From positions 1-26,856 of the forward strand of contig UROO01000019.1 of assembly GCA_900549555.1 (NCBI GenBank): a DNA stretch of 26,856 nt. Direction: 5' to 3'. Shown here piece after piece: positions 7,784-15,812 of this stretch. Under the pieces are notes generated by a model. The model made no database searches. It saw only the letters and a program-made list of their open reading frames with translations, and was not told the origin of the DNA. A program made the position numbers and the translations under genes. Numbering within the stretch: position 1 is the stretch's first letter; the number at the start of each line of letters is the position of its first letter. The DNA is from an uncultured Collinsella sp. (GTDB lineage: Bacteria; Actinomycetota; Coriobacteriia; Coriobacteriales; Coriobacteriaceae).

Positions 7784-8511
7784 TGGCGCCCGTATGCGCC
7801 GTGGTCGTTGCCGGTGGCAGCGGCCAGCGCTTTGGTAACCCCGGTGGTAAGCAGCTCGTCAATGTAGCGGGCCGTCCGCTTATGAGCTGGTCCATCCGCG
7901 CGTTTGATCGGAGCGACAAGGTCGGCCACATCGTCGTGGTTTGCCCTGCCGAGCGCCGTGCCGAGATGCGCCGCCTGGCCATCGACCCGTTTGACTATGA
8001 CACGCCCATCAGCTTTGCCGATGCCGGCGATACCCGTCAGGATTCCACCCGTGCCGGCGTGCATGCGGTTCCGGCCGGCTTTGAATACGTCGCCATTCAC
8101 GATGGCGCTCGTCCGCTCATTACGACTGAGGCCATCGACCATGCTATCGACGTGCTCGTGAGCGACCGTGCCCTCGATGGTGTCGTGTGCGGCCAGCCCG
8201 CCATCGACACACTCAAGATCGTCGATGGCGACAACATCGTCGAGACGCCGCCGCGCGAGCTGTACTGGGCCGCGCAGACGCCGCAGATCTTTAGCGTCGA
8301 CGCCATGAAGCGCGCCCATGCCGCGGCGATTGCTGAGGGCTTTATCGGCACCGATGATTCGTCACTGGTCGAGCGCATGGGTGGGCGTGTCCGCTGCGTC
8401 CAGAGCCCGCGCGATAACCTTAAGGTGACGGTGCCCGAGGACCTGCGTCCCGTAACCGCGATTCTGCTCGGCCGCATGGCCGAGGGAGAGGACCTTCCCC
8501 ATGTTCAGTAA
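7783..8511 (+). CDS. ispD: 2-C-methyl-D-erythritol 4-phosphate cytidylyltransferase IspD
   Basis: Transfers CMP to MEP in the non-mevalonate isoprenoid pathway. At 242 residues it has the CTP-binding N-terminus VVAGGSGQRFG followed by a conserved Lys (GGKQ, about residue 23). The substrate motifs DGARPL (about 107-112) and AQTPQIF (about 166-172) and the late GTDDSSLVE segment are also present. It overlaps disA by one base and ispF by 11 bases, so the three are translationally linked. The C-terminal extension after the catalytic domain (AILLGRMAEGEDLPHVQ) is normal. Confidence 0.95.
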   Translation: MAPVCAVVVAGGSGQRFGNPGGKQLVNVAGRPLMSWSIRAFDRSDKVGHIVVVCPAERRAEMRRLAIDPFDYDTPISFADAGDTRQDSTRAGVHAVPAGFEYVAIHDGARPLITTEAIDHAIDVLVSDRALDGVVCGQPAIDTLKIVDGDNIVETPPRELYWAAQTPQIFSVDAMKRAHAAAIAEGFIGTDDSSLVERMGGRVRCVQSPRDNLKVTVPEDLRPVTAILLGRMAEGEDLPHVQ

Positions 8512-8995
8512 CCTGCGCATTGGTCATGGCTACGACGTTCACCGTCTGGTGGAGGGGCGTCGATGTATTATCGGCGGTGTCGACATTCCCTACGAGCGCG
8601 GTCTGCTGGGCCACTCGGATGCCGATGTGCTCGCGCACGCGCTGGCCGATGCCATTCTGGGCGCCTGCCGCGGGGGAGACATCGGCAAACTGTTCCCCGA
8701 CACCGACCCTGCCTACGAGGGCGCCGATTCGATGGTGCTGCTTGCCCGTGTGATGGACTATGCGCGCGAGCTGGGCTTTGAGTTTGTCGATGCCGATTGC
8801 ACCATTGCCTGCCAGCAGCCCAAGATCACCCCGCACCGCGATGCCATGCGCGCCAACCTTGCCCATGCCCTGGGCGTTGACGTCGAAAACGTGGGTGTCG
8901 CCGCCACTACGACCGAAAAGCTCGGCTGGGAAGGCCAAGGCGAGGGAATTGGCGCCTGGGCTGTCTGCCTGCTACAGAAAACTGTTAAGGAGTAA
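8501..8995 (+). CDS. ispF: 2-C-methyl-D-erythritol 2,4-cyclodiphosphate synthase IspF
   Basis: Zinc enzyme that cyclises CDP-ME2P with loss of CMP in the MEP pathway; works as a trimer. The 164 residues include the zinc ligands D12 and H14 (GYDVH) and H46 (DADVLAHAL), the HSDADV turn, DIGKLFPDTD, and the C-terminal ATTTEKLGWEGQGEGI loop that shapes the CMP pocket. The start at 8501 lies inside the end of ispD, the usual arrangement for this pair. The next gene, cysS, begins three bases after the stop. Confidence 0.95.
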   Translation: MFSNLRIGHGYDVHRLVEGRRCIIGGVDIPYERGLLGHSDADVLAHALADAILGACRGGDIGKLFPDTDPAYEGADSMVLLARVMDYARELGFEFVDADCTIACQQPKITPHRDAMRANLAHALGVDVENVGVAATTTEKLGWEGQGEGIGAWAVCLLQKTVKE

Positions 8996-8998
8996 CGA

Positions 8999-10465
8999 AT
9001 GCGTATCTACAACAGCGCTACCCATAAAAAGGAAGAGTTCCAGCCCATCGAGTCCGGCAAGGTCCGCATGTACGTGTGCGGCCCCACGGTCTACGACAAC
9101 ATCCACATCGGCAACGCCCGCACGTTCATCAGCTTCGATGTGATTCGTCGCTGGCTCATCGCAAGCGGTTACGAGGTCACGTTCGCCCAGAACCTCACCG
9201 ATGTCGATGACAAGATCATCAAGCGCGCCAACGAGCAAGGCCGTACGGCTGCCGAGGTCGCGACGGAGTTCTCCGACAAGTTCATCGGCGTCATGCGCGC
9301 CGCCAATGTGCTCGATCCCGATGTGCGCCCCCGCGCCACCAAGGAGATCGGCCCCATGATCGCCATGATCAAGACGCTTATCGAGCAGGGCCACGCTTAC
9401 GCAGCCGATAACGGCGATGTGTACTTTGCCGTGCGCAGCGATCCTAACTACGGTCAGGTCTCGGGCCGCAACATCGACGACCTTATGGTAGGTGCGCGCA
9501 TCGAGGAGAACGAGGACAAGAACGACCCGCTCGACTTTGCTCTGTGGAAGGCCGCCAAGCCCGGCGAGCCCAGCTGGCCGAGCCCCTGGGGCGAGGGCCG
9601 TCCCGGTTGGCACACCGAGTGCGCCGCTATGGTGCATCGCTACCTGGGCACTCCGATCGACATCCACGGCGGCGGCTCCGACCTTGCCTTCCCGCATCAC
9701 GAGAACGAGTGCGCCCAGGCCACCTGCGCCTGGCACCAGGGCTTCTCCAACACCTGGATGCACACGGGCATGCTGCTGGTTGACGGCGAGAAGATGTCCA
9801 AGTCGCTCGGCAACTTCTTTACGCTGGCCGAGGTCCTCGAGCAGCACTCCGCTGCCGCCCTGCGCCTGCTGATGCTGCAGACGAGCTATCGCTCGCCGCT
9901 CGACTTCTCCTGGGAGCGCCTGGAGGGTGCCGAGAATTCGCTCACGCGTATCGCCGGTACGGTCGAGAACCTGCGCTGGGCCGCGAACCACGCGACGGCC
10001 GATGCCGACGAAGCGGCTGCCGAGGCATTTGCCGCCAAGGCCGCCGAGACCTGCACCACTTTTAAGGAGTGCATGGACGACGACTTTAACACCGCCGGCG
10101 CCATGGGTGCCGTCTTTGGCTTTGTGACCGAGTGCAACCAGTACCTGGAGCAGGCGGGCGACGCTGCCGACAAGGCCGCCGCGCTTGCCGCCGCCGACAC
10201 GCTGGCCGAGCTGCTCGATACGTTTGGTGTTGAGCTCCCCGAGCCCAAGGTCGAGCTGCCGCTGGGTCTGCTGGGTGTTGCCGCCGGTCTGGTCGCCTAC
10301 ACGGGCGACGACGTGGACGAGGCTGCTGCCAAGATTCTCGAAGCCCGCGCCGAGGCCCGTGCCGCCAAGAACTGGGATCTGGCCGACGCCATCCGCGACC
10401 AGCTCAAGGACTTGGGCCTGACGATCGAAGATACTGCCGCGGGTACTCGTATTAAGAGTCTCTAG
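8999..10465 (+). CDS. cysS: Cysteinyl-tRNA synthetase
   Basis: Class I synthetase charging tRNA-Cys. The 488 residues carry the HIGN signature (36-39) and KMSKS (265-269). The active-site zinc ligands are C27, C208, H233 and E237, each one below the E. coli numbering (C28, C209, H234, E238). A long helical C-terminal part rich in Ala and Glu (about 315-485) holds the anticodon-binding region and ends with DAIRDQLKDLGLTIEDTAAG, typical of the family. Start ATG 8999 is preceded by AAGGAG (8987-8992). A 143-base gap separates it from rlmB. Confidence 0.96.
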   Translation: MRIYNSATHKKEEFQPIESGKVRMYVCGPTVYDNIHIGNARTFISFDVIRRWLIASGYEVTFAQNLTDVDDKIIKRANEQGRTAAEVATEFSDKFIGVMRAANVLDPDVRPRATKEIGPMIAMIKTLIEQGHAYAADNGDVYFAVRSDPNYGQVSGRNIDDLMVGARIEENEDKNDPLDFALWKAAKPGEPSWPSPWGEGRPGWHTECAAMVHRYLGTPIDIHGGGSDLAFPHHENECAQATCAWHQGFSNTWMHTGMLLVDGEKMSKSLGNFFTLAEVLEQHSAAALRLLMLQTSYRSPLDFSWERLEGAENSLTRIAGTVENLRWAANHATADADEAAAEAFAAKAAETCTTFKECMDDDFNTAGAMGAVFGFVTECNQYLEQAGDAADKAAALAAADTLAELLDTFGVELPEPKVELPLGLLGVAAGLVAYTGDDVDEAAAKILEARAEARAAKNWDLADAIRDQLKDLGLTIEDTAAGTRIKSL

Positions 10466-10608
10466 TATTTGTCGACCGTTCGAGGTGCGGCAGATTGCCT
10501 TGAAAGAGGAGGGCATAGACCTGGTGGTCATGCCCGACGATTGAAAGGCAAGGTGCCGTGGCTCGGACGGTCGATTCTTGTTCGTTATCTATTTAAGGAG
10601 GTCGCTTT

Positions 10609-11523
10609 ATGGCCGACAATCGCAAGCGCGCGTCTCGTGGCGGCAAGCAGGCTGCTTCTGGCTCGCGTCCGATTCGCCGCAATGATCGCGCTGCCGCTCC
10701 CAAGGGCCAGCACGATCGCACCCAGGCCGCACGCCCGCAGCGCGATCGCAACCGAGACGCTGTCCAGGCTCCCAAAGGCGAGTTTATCGAAGGTCGCCGT
10801 GCTGCCGCCGAGGCGCTGCGCACCGGCTTTCCCGTCAAATGCGCGCTCATCGCCGAGGGCGGGGAGCGCGATGCCGCCCTGTCTCGTCTGGTCGATGACC
10901 TCAACGCCGCGGGCGTCCGCATTAAGTATGTGCCGCGCGCGCAGCTCGATGCGCTGTCGAGCCATGGCGCTCACCAGGGCATCGCGCTCGAGGTTGGCAA
11001 CTTCCCCTATGCCGATGTCGTCGATATTCTCGACCGCGCAGGCGAGGGCCCGGCACTTGTCGTGGTGCTCGACCATGTGACTGACGACGGCAACTTTGGT
11101 GCCATCGTGCGCTCCGCCGAGGTTGTGGGCGCGGCCGGCGTCATCATCGCCAACAAGCGCGCCGCTGGCGTGACCGTGGGCAGCTACAAGACTTCAGCCG
11201 GCGCCGTCATGCATTTGCCTATCGCGCAGGTGCCCAACATCGCCCGTGCGCTCGACGATCTTAAGGCCGCTGGCTTTTGGGTGGGCGGTGCCTCCGAGCA
11301 CGCCGAAGGCAGTTGCTGGGATGCTCCCTTCGAGGGCCGCGTGGCGCTCGTCATGGGCTCCGAGGGCGACGGCATCTCGCGCCTGGCGCTCGAAAAATGC
11401 GACTTTTTGACCAAGCTTCCCCAGCGCGGCATGACCGAGAGCCTCAATGTTGCCCAGGCGACCACGGCGCTGTGCTTTGAGTGGCTGCGCCGCAACGCTG
11501 GCGAGCTCATGGGGGAGGAGTAG
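10609..11523 (+). CDS. rlmB: 23S rRNA 2'-O-ribose methyltransferase, RlmB/TrmH family (SPOUT)
   Basis: SPOUT-class methyltransferase expected to methylate the 2'-OH of G2251 in 23S rRNA, by family assignment. Motif 1 is DHVTDDGNFGAIVRSAE (about residues 150-166), motif 2 is ALVMGSEGDGISRL (about 247-260) and motif 3, with the knot and cofactor loop, is MTESLNVAQATTAL. The ribosomal-protein-like substrate-binding domain spans about residues 58-130. The first 57 residues are a basic, disordered Arg/Ala/Gln-rich extension absent from E. coli RlmB, probably an RNA-binding tail. Shine-Dalgarno AAGGAGG lies at 10596-10602. The next gene starts three bases after the stop. TrmH-family specificity cannot be fully read from sequence. 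Confidence 0.87.
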   Translation: MADNRKRASRGGKQAASGSRPIRRNDRAAAPKGQHDRTQAARPQRDRNRDAVQAPKGEFIEGRRAAAEALRTGFPVKCALIAEGGERDAALSRLVDDLNAAGVRIKYVPRAQLDALSSHGAHQGIALEVGNFPYADVVDILDRAGEGPALVVVLDHVTDDGNFGAIVRSAEVVGAAGVIIANKRAAGVTVGSYKTSAGAVMHLPIAQVPNIARALDDLKAAGFWVGGASEHAEGSCWDAPFEGRVALVMGSEGDGISRLALEKCDFLTKLPQRGMTESLNVAQATTALCFEWLRRNAGELMGEE

Positions 11524-11526
11524 CGC

Positions 11527-12204
11527 ATGTCCAAAAAGAACCGTGCCAAGTCCAAGGCCAAGCGCTTTGGCGAGGGCTCGGCCAAGCCGATTGTTTCGGC
11601 CGCGACCTATGGCGTGGGCGGCAATGCGTTTGCGCAGGCCATCGCCGACCCGGTCTCGACGGTGCACTCCAACAAGCTCGAGCTGCTGGTGGTCGACGGC
11701 TACAACGTGATCCACTGTACGCCGCGCTACGAAAAGCTCGTGTACGACCATTCTGACGATCCGTATTCCAGCGACGTTCACGATATGGCGCGCACGGCGC
11801 TCATTAATGACGTAGCTGCGTTTGCCCAGGGCCGCTACGAGGCCGTGATCGTGTTCGACGGCGCGGGCAATATCTCCAGCGAGCGCCCCAACTTGCCGGC
11901 CCGCGGCGTGCGCATCGAGTTTTCGCCGACGGGCGTCTCTGCCGATACCGTGGTGCAGAAGCTCTGCATCGAGGCACGTGAGGAGGGCCGCGCGTGCTCC
12001 GTGGTGTCGAGTGACGGCACAATCCAGGCCGTCGTCATGGGCAAGGGTGTCACGCGTATTTCGAGCCGCATGCTGGTGGACGAGATCAAGCAGATCGATA
12101 ACGACGTTCACGAGGCAGAGGAAGCTCCGCAGATCAAGATGACTCTGGGCAGTCGCCTGAGCCCCGATGCCCTGGCCAAGCTCAAGGCCCTGCGCGGGAG
12201 GTAG
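11527..12204 (+). CDS. YacP/Rae1-type NYN-domain endoribonuclease
   Basis: PIN-like NYN-domain protein of 225 residues. The core begins at about residue 52 with LLVVDGYNVIH (first catalytic Asp). It continues with EAVIVFDGAG, FSPTGVSADTVVQKL (Asp in the active cluster) and CSVVSSDGTIQ, the pattern of Bacillus YacP (Rae1), which cuts mRNA in the ribosomal A site. The first 50 residues are a basic leader (SKKNRAKSKAKR) not found in Bacillus YacP. In Bacillus yacP also directly follows rlmB (yacO), so position and fold agree. It ends the disA operon and converges on the HTH-HipA gene with a 26-base gap. Confidence 0.85.
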   Translation: MSKKNRAKSKAKRFGEGSAKPIVSAATYGVGGNAFAQAIADPVSTVHSNKLELLVVDGYNVIHCTPRYEKLVYDHSDDPYSSDVHDMARTALINDVAAFAQGRYEAVIVFDGAGNISSERPNLPARGVRIEFSPTGVSADTVVQKLCIEAREEGRACSVVSSDGTIQAVVMGKGVTRISSRMLVDEIKQIDNDVHEAEEAPQIKMTLGSRLSPDALAKLKALRGR

Positions 12205-12230
12205 GGGAGTTGGCGGGCGATGCTGTCTCG

Positions 12231-13571
12231 CTAACTCCATTCAGCGATGTCGATCATTCTTTCGAGGCGCCATGTTAGCGCCTCTTTTAGATATGGCAGC
12301 CTTGCCGTGAGCGCGTCGTTTCTGGACAGAATCTCGATTGCCTCGTCAACGAAGCCTTCGAGTTTGTCGCCGTCAAACCAGCCCATGTCCTCGACGAGCA
12401 ACATTTGTTTGGCGGGGCTTGAATGAAATTGTGCGCTGGTAAAACTGTGCTCTCCCGCCCTAAGCTCCTCTAGTGATATGTTGCACCAGAGTGATGAGCC
12501 CGAATCGAAGATGGGGGCTGGTCTGCAGGCCAGTGAGTTGACGTTTCGCACGAGGCCGAAGTTGCGCCAATGACGATCGTAGTTGGCAATGATGTCATCG
12601 CATACGATCATGCGGTCAAGGGCGTCTTTTATGTCTGTCGCTCCAAGCTCCTCGCAGTTTGCTACATACCGTTCGTAATCGGTTAGTCGCTCGTCCGCAT
12701 TTGCATGCTGGTTTACATAAAACGCAGGGACATATTCTTCTTCGTCAGTTAAGAAGACATTGCATGTGCTCAAGGCGGAAGTACCCACGCCTTCGAGCGA
12801 ATAGGGTACATAATCGCAAGCGTTTAGGATGCGACAGTGAAGTGCAGTCGCCACCAGCTCGTTATAAGGTTCCTGGTTTAGATGCGCACCTGCCTTGTGC
12901 AGAATTCGACGCCCGCCCTCGCACGTCCAGTACTTTTGAAGATTGCCGTCCGAGGTGTTGTCGGGCTTTGCGGCAGCTGCCTTGCCCTCTGGGGCGAAGG
13001 GTGCGATGGACAGAGAGACGTCGTCAAAAGCGTTATTGAAGAAGTTAATATCTTCCCACGCGAGACCGGAGCCTTGGGGCCTAATCCAATACTGGTCTGA
13101 TAAGGAGAGGCCAAGATTTCGCTGTACGAGTTCGTCGGGAACATCGACTGCGGCTTCTGCAAGCAGGGAGGCTAGCCCAATGCGTGCGAGCGGGATACCG
13201 CGGCCGCGCCACCAGATGCGGAAGGAGTCGAGCGATATGGGGCTATTAGGGCCAAATACTCCAATAGGGGCGTGGGCGTAATCTATGTCGGCGCCGATGT
13301 GGGTAAAGTCTTTTCGCGATGTGCTGTAGACCAGCTGAGCGACTTCGTGCGTGCGGTTCATGAGGGTGAACGCTATCTCGCTCTTACCGTGGCCGCGGCG
13401 GGGACGTCCTCCCGTTTTGGTCACGGAGCGGAGTCGCGTGTCGACGCTGTCTTTGTCGATGAGCCATACACCAGAAGCCTTGCGGGCCTCAAGTGCTCCG
13501 TTTTTTATGAGCTCTTGCACCCTGCGCGGGGTGATGTCGAGTAGCTCTGCAGCTTCCTTCGTGGTCAACAT
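12231..13571 (-). CDS. Single-chain HTH (excisionase-like) plus HipA-type kinase protein
   Basis: A 446-residue protein with two parts. Residues 1-50 form a MerR/excisionase-type DNA-binding domain (MLTTKEAAELLDITPRRVQE, then VWLIDKDSVDTRL). From about 200 on is a HipA-like kinase core: a nucleotide loop NTSDGNLQKYW (205-215), catalytic ANYDRHWRNFG with D332 and N337, and the metal Asp D356 in PIFDSG. The D-N spacing of 5 and D-D of 24 fit HipA. The middle section (60-195) has no clear homologue. There is no separate hipB next to it; the built-in HTH and the strong inverted repeats in front of the gene suggest a kinase that regulates itself. Whether it is a toxin is not shown. Confidence 0.8.
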   Translation of the reverse strand: MLTTKEAAELLDITPRRVQELIKNGALEARKASGVWLIDKDSVDTRLRSVTKTGGRPRRGHGKSEIAFTLMNRTHEVAQLVYSTSRKDFTHIGADIDYAHAPIGVFGPNSPISLDSFRIWWRGRGIPLARIGLASLLAEAAVDVPDELVQRNLGLSLSDQYWIRPQGSGLAWEDINFFNNAFDDVSLSIAPFAPEGKAAAAKPDNTSDGNLQKYWTCEGGRRILHKAGAHLNQEPYNELVATALHCRILNACDYVPYSLEGVGTSALSTCNVFLTDEEEYVPAFYVNQHANADERLTDYERYVANCEELGATDIKDALDRMIVCDDIIANYDRHWRNFGLVRNVNSLACRPAPIFDSGSSLWCNISLEELRAGEHSFTSAQFHSSPAKQMLLVEDMGWFDGDKLEGFVDEAIEILSRNDALTARLPYLKEALTWRLERMIDIAEWS

Positions 13572-13586
13572 CGCGAAACCCTTCGC

Positions 13587-13649
13587 CAGAACGAATAGTT
13601 TTATCTATTCCATTGTAATTAAAACTATTCGTTCTGACGAATGGTTTTA
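13587..13649 (-). promoter_or_regulatory. Operator array of the HTH-HipA gene (three copies)
   Basis: A perfect 17-bp inverted repeat, CAGAACGAATAGTTTTA at 13587-13603 against 13620-13636, has a 16-base spacer. A third, direct copy ACGAATGGTTTTA at 13637-13649 has one mismatch to 13591-13603. The array begins 16 bases upstream of the start codon. Its inverted pair plus extra single copy repeats the layout upstream of hipBA, with a different sequence. Binding by the gene's own HTH domain is inferred. Confidence 0.75.
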
Positions 13650-13735
13650 AGATTGAGGGCGAACTGACAGAAATGAACGGGCCTGGTACCTGTTGTTGCT
13701 GGATTTTGCATATTTGTATAACGCCGTGCGGTCTG

Positions 13736-13764
13736 TTGCGCCTCGTCCGCAATTCCTTTATTCT
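13736..13764 (+). promoter_or_regulatory. Candidate promoter of tRNA-Thr(UGU)
   Basis: TTGCGC (13736-13741) and TATTCT (13759-13764) are separated by 17 bases. This places the start site about 24 bases before the tRNA, a short leader as expected for a tRNA gene. Confidence 0.45.
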
Positions 13765-13794
13765 TAACAGGCTTCGCGCGAAAGCGCCAAGTGT

Positions 13795-13869
13795 GCCAGT
13801 GTGGCGCAACGGTAGCGCAACTGATTTGTAATCAGTGGGTTGCAGGTTCGATTCCTGTCACTGGCTCCA
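13795..13869 (+). tRNA. tRNA-Thr (anticodon TGT)
   Basis: The cloverleaf has acceptor GCCAGTG (13795-13801) paired with CACTGGC (13859-13865). The D arm is GCGC..GCGC, the anticodon stem is ACTGA/TCAGT, and loop TTTGTAA puts TGT at 13827-13829. The T arm contains GGTTCGATTCC. Discriminator T is followed by an encoded CCA (13867-13869). It is a single-gene unit with its own terminator, 4.8 kb away from the tRNA-Tyr/Thr/Met cluster. Confidence 0.96.
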
Positions 13870-13878
13870 TGAGAGTTT

Positions 13879-13917
13879 CGGGCTCTGTCTCTATATGGGA
13901 CAGAGCCCGTTTCTATT
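13879..13917 (+). terminator. Rho-independent terminator after tRNA-Thr
   Basis: A perfect 11-bp stem (13879-13889 with 13899-13909) and 9-base loop, followed by TTTCTATTT. It ends the tRNA-Thr transcript. Confidence 0.88.
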
Positions 13918-13979
13918 TGGGTGGTGCGCCATCGGGTTAGCGCCCATCCCGTTTTTGGTTTGTCTCGTCCTCCAGTTTG

Positions 13980-14034
13980 TCTAAATCTGTAACACCAAGA
14001 CCGATATTTGGCATCTAACTGTTACAGATTGAGA
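13980..14034. repeat. Palindromic module 1 of a tandem pair (about 55 bp)
   Basis: Arm TCTAAATCTGTAAC (13980-13993) pairs with GTTACAGATTGAGA (14021-14034) except at one position. The 27-base interior keeps AGA and TCT at mirrored places, giving a second 3-bp helix after a small internal loop. It lies in the 533-base gene-free stretch 13870-14402, which otherwise holds terminators and short repeats. No T-run follows, so it is not a standard terminator. See module 2 at 14060-14114. Confidence 0.75.
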
Positions 14035-14059
14035 TGAAACTTAGGGTGTTTTAGGAATA

Positions 14060-14114
14060 TCTTGATCTGTAACATGTAGAAGCGGAATAGGCCTCTTGCT
14101 GTTACAGATCGAGA
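14060..14114. repeat. Palindromic module 2 of a tandem pair (about 55 bp)
   Basis: Exactly 80 bases after module 1 and the same length. Arms are TCTTGATCTGTAAC (14060-14073) and GTTACAGATCGAGA (14101-14114). The interior differs in most bases from module 1 but keeps AGA (interior 5-7), GGC (17-19) and TCT (21-23). One base pair changes from A-T in module 1 to G-C here, a compensatory change. An outer 8-bp inverted repeat, TTGTCTCG (13960-13967) and CGAGACAA (14110-14117), brackets both modules. Function unknown. Confidence 0.75.
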
Positions 14115-14190
14115 CAAGGGCGGGTGCGGACCTGGATGTTCTGCTCGAGCGTGGATTTCTGGACACGCGAGAGAAGAAAATCTTCCGACC

Positions 14191-14210
14191 GGAGAACGAG
14201 CGTGGATAAT
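14191..14210 (+). repeat. Left copy of 20-bp direct repeat flanking the PTS/GH1/RpiR cassette
   Basis: GGAGAACGAGCGTGGATAAT here matches 18 of 20 bases at 18242-18261 in the same orientation. The core CGAGCGTGGAT also occurs 51 bases upstream at 14146-14156. All three transcribed cassette genes lie between the two 20-bp copies. Confidence 0.7.
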
Positions 14211-14266
14211 TAACTTGGATAGGGAGCTAAGGTAAACACCGATTGTCTATCGAAGGCTTTAGAAAC

Positions 14267-14301
14267 AACGACCCCGATTTCATTGTGGAATCGGGGTCGT
14301 T
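14267..14301 (-). terminator. Terminator of the GH1-PTS operon
   Basis: A perfect 13-bp stem (14267-14279 with 14289-14301) and 9-base loop. Read on the minus strand it is followed by GTTTCT, and it lies about 100 bases past the EIIBC stop codon. The plus-strand side lacks a T-run. Confidence 0.75.
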
Positions 14302-14402
14302 TGTGCCTGAGGAATCCGAATGGATTAATCGAGCTCCTAAGGGACTTCTTGGGTTCTTGCTAATGGTCTGCCGAGGATGTCCCCAATGCAAGCAGCGGGC
14401 AT

Positions 14403-15803
14403 CTACTCAATATAGTTGGGATTCTTCTTGATGATCACGCGTGCAGCGATGAACGAGACGACGATGGCGATGACGGCGACAACGCACGCCAGTACGAAGT
14501 TGCCCATGGATCCATCGGGAGCGATAAAGATCAGCGCAGAAAGAAGACCGGGGCATGCTCCCGCAACATACTCCTTCAGGACGAAGATACCTGCAGGGAG
14601 TCCCGCGCAGAGGGCGCCGATTGCCGTGCCGACAAGCAGGCGGGGACGCTCGATGAGGCAGCCGTAAAATGCGGGCTCAGTTACGCCACAGAGTGCGGTG
14701 ACGGCAACCGTGGTGACCATACCTCTCTTCTCCTTGTTGCCTTTCATTGCAGTTGCCAAGGCGAGACTCGTGCCGCCAATGCAGAGGTTTGAGATGAAGC
14801 CAAAGATGATGGGCGCCCAGCCGAGCTGCGCCAAGCTCGTAACTTCGATCGCGATGTAGGCCTTATCAAGACCGAGCATGACAAAATAGGGATTAAGGGC
14901 TGCAAGGATTGGAGTAGCGATAAATGCCACGTTATCCATGAGCCACGTGGCGGCATCACTCAGCGCGTAGCCCATCATGCTGCCGGCGGGGCCGAGGATA
15001 ATCAGCTCAACAGGCACGACGATGAACATGGTGAGCAGCGGCTTCAAGAACAGTTTGGTAATGTCGGGGATGATTTTCTGAAGACCGCGATCAACAAAGT
15101 ACATGAACACAACGCCCAGTACGATTGGCACCACCGTGCTCGAGTAGTCATTCGTCGGGATGGGGATGCCAAGAAAGTCGAGACCCTCAGCACCGCTAAT
15201 AGACGAGCTAATCATGATTGCGCCCAGCAGTGCGCCCATGATAGGCTGCATCTTCATGACGGCGGCGAGCTGATAGCCGAGGTAAACGGGCAGGAAGCTA
15301 AATGAGGCGCTGAAGATCGCCAGCAGAACCTGGGCGGTTCCGCTATCGGTGCTCAATCCACAATAATTGACCAGGAGATTCTTGATCGAAAGAATGAGTC
15401 CGCCAACGATGAGCGCCGGGACGATGGGCATGAATACCTGTGCAGAGACGTTCCCGAATTTCTCAATCAAGCCCATGGCGGTGTTACCGCTTTTAATGCC
15501 TTCTGCAAGGTCTTTGGCGGTTTGGGCATCGTCGGCAACCGTGCCACCGCCGACTTCGATTCCCGCGAAGTCGAGGAAGTCGTTGTAAGCCTCGGTGACG
15601 TTGGGGCCGATGATCACCTGAAGCTGGCCACCGCTGACTACTGCCCCGAGCGCCTGGTCGGCCGATTTGGCGAGCTGGAGATCGATGATCGAGGTGTCTC
15701 GTGCGTCGATGCGAAGGCGCGTCGCACAATGAGTTACCGATGTAATGTTCTCTTTGCCGCCAACAGCCTTTAGGACTGTTTCGGACATTGCCTGATATTT
15801 CAT
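14403..15803 (-). CDS. PTS EIIBC component, beta-glucoside/sucrose (glucose superfamily) type
   Basis: Membrane permease that takes up and phosphorylates a sugar. The 466 residues comprise an EIIB domain (about 1-85) with the phosphorylated C26 in THCATRLR, a linker, and an EIIC domain (about 105-455) of roughly ten helices with GVTEPAFYG (373-381), the sugar-site motif. No EIIA domain is fused and none is encoded nearby, so it must borrow a EIIA from elsewhere. It starts nine bases after the GH1 stop; its Shine-Dalgarno AGGAG overlaps the end of that gene, so the two are one operon, GH1 first. The substrate is probably a beta-glycoside or disaccharide; exact sugar not readable. Confidence 0.9.
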   Translation of the reverse strand: MKYQAMSETVLKAVGGKENITSVTHCATRLRIDARDTSIIDLQLAKSADQALGAVVSGGQLQVIIGPNVTEAYNDFLDFAGIEVGGGTVADDAQTAKDLAEGIKSGNTAMGLIEKFGNVSAQVFMPIVPALIVGGLILSIKNLLVNYCGLSTDSGTAQVLLAIFSASFSFLPVYLGYQLAAVMKMQPIMGALLGAIMISSSISGAEGLDFLGIPIPTNDYSSTVVPIVLGVVFMYFVDRGLQKIIPDITKLFLKPLLTMFIVVPVELIILGPAGSMMGYALSDAATWLMDNVAFIATPILAALNPYFVMLGLDKAYIAIEVTSLAQLGWAPIIFGFISNLCIGGTSLALATAMKGNKEKRGMVTTVAVTALCGVTEPAFYGCLIERPRLLVGTAIGALCAGLPAGIFVLKEYVAGACPGLLSALIFIAPDGSMGNFVLACVVAVIAIVVSFIAARVIIKKNPNYIE

Positions 15804-15812
15804 CTCTTTCTC

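Noticed and set aside
10485..10544. A short frame starting GTG and reading VRQIALKEEGIDLVVMPDD between cysS and rlmB
   Set aside because: It loosely resembles the C-terminus of cysteinyl-tRNA synthetase or a gene remnant, but is too short, has no convincing start, and shows no recognisable family.
13980..14114. CRISPR-like reading of the paired repeats
   Set aside because: Only two palindromic units with no true spacers between identical direct repeats and no cas genes in the window.
14243..14431. A 62-codon plus-strand frame beginning MSIEGFRNND
   Set aside because: It reads straight through the terminator hairpin 14267-14301 and overlaps the end of the EIIBC gene, with no ribosome binding site.
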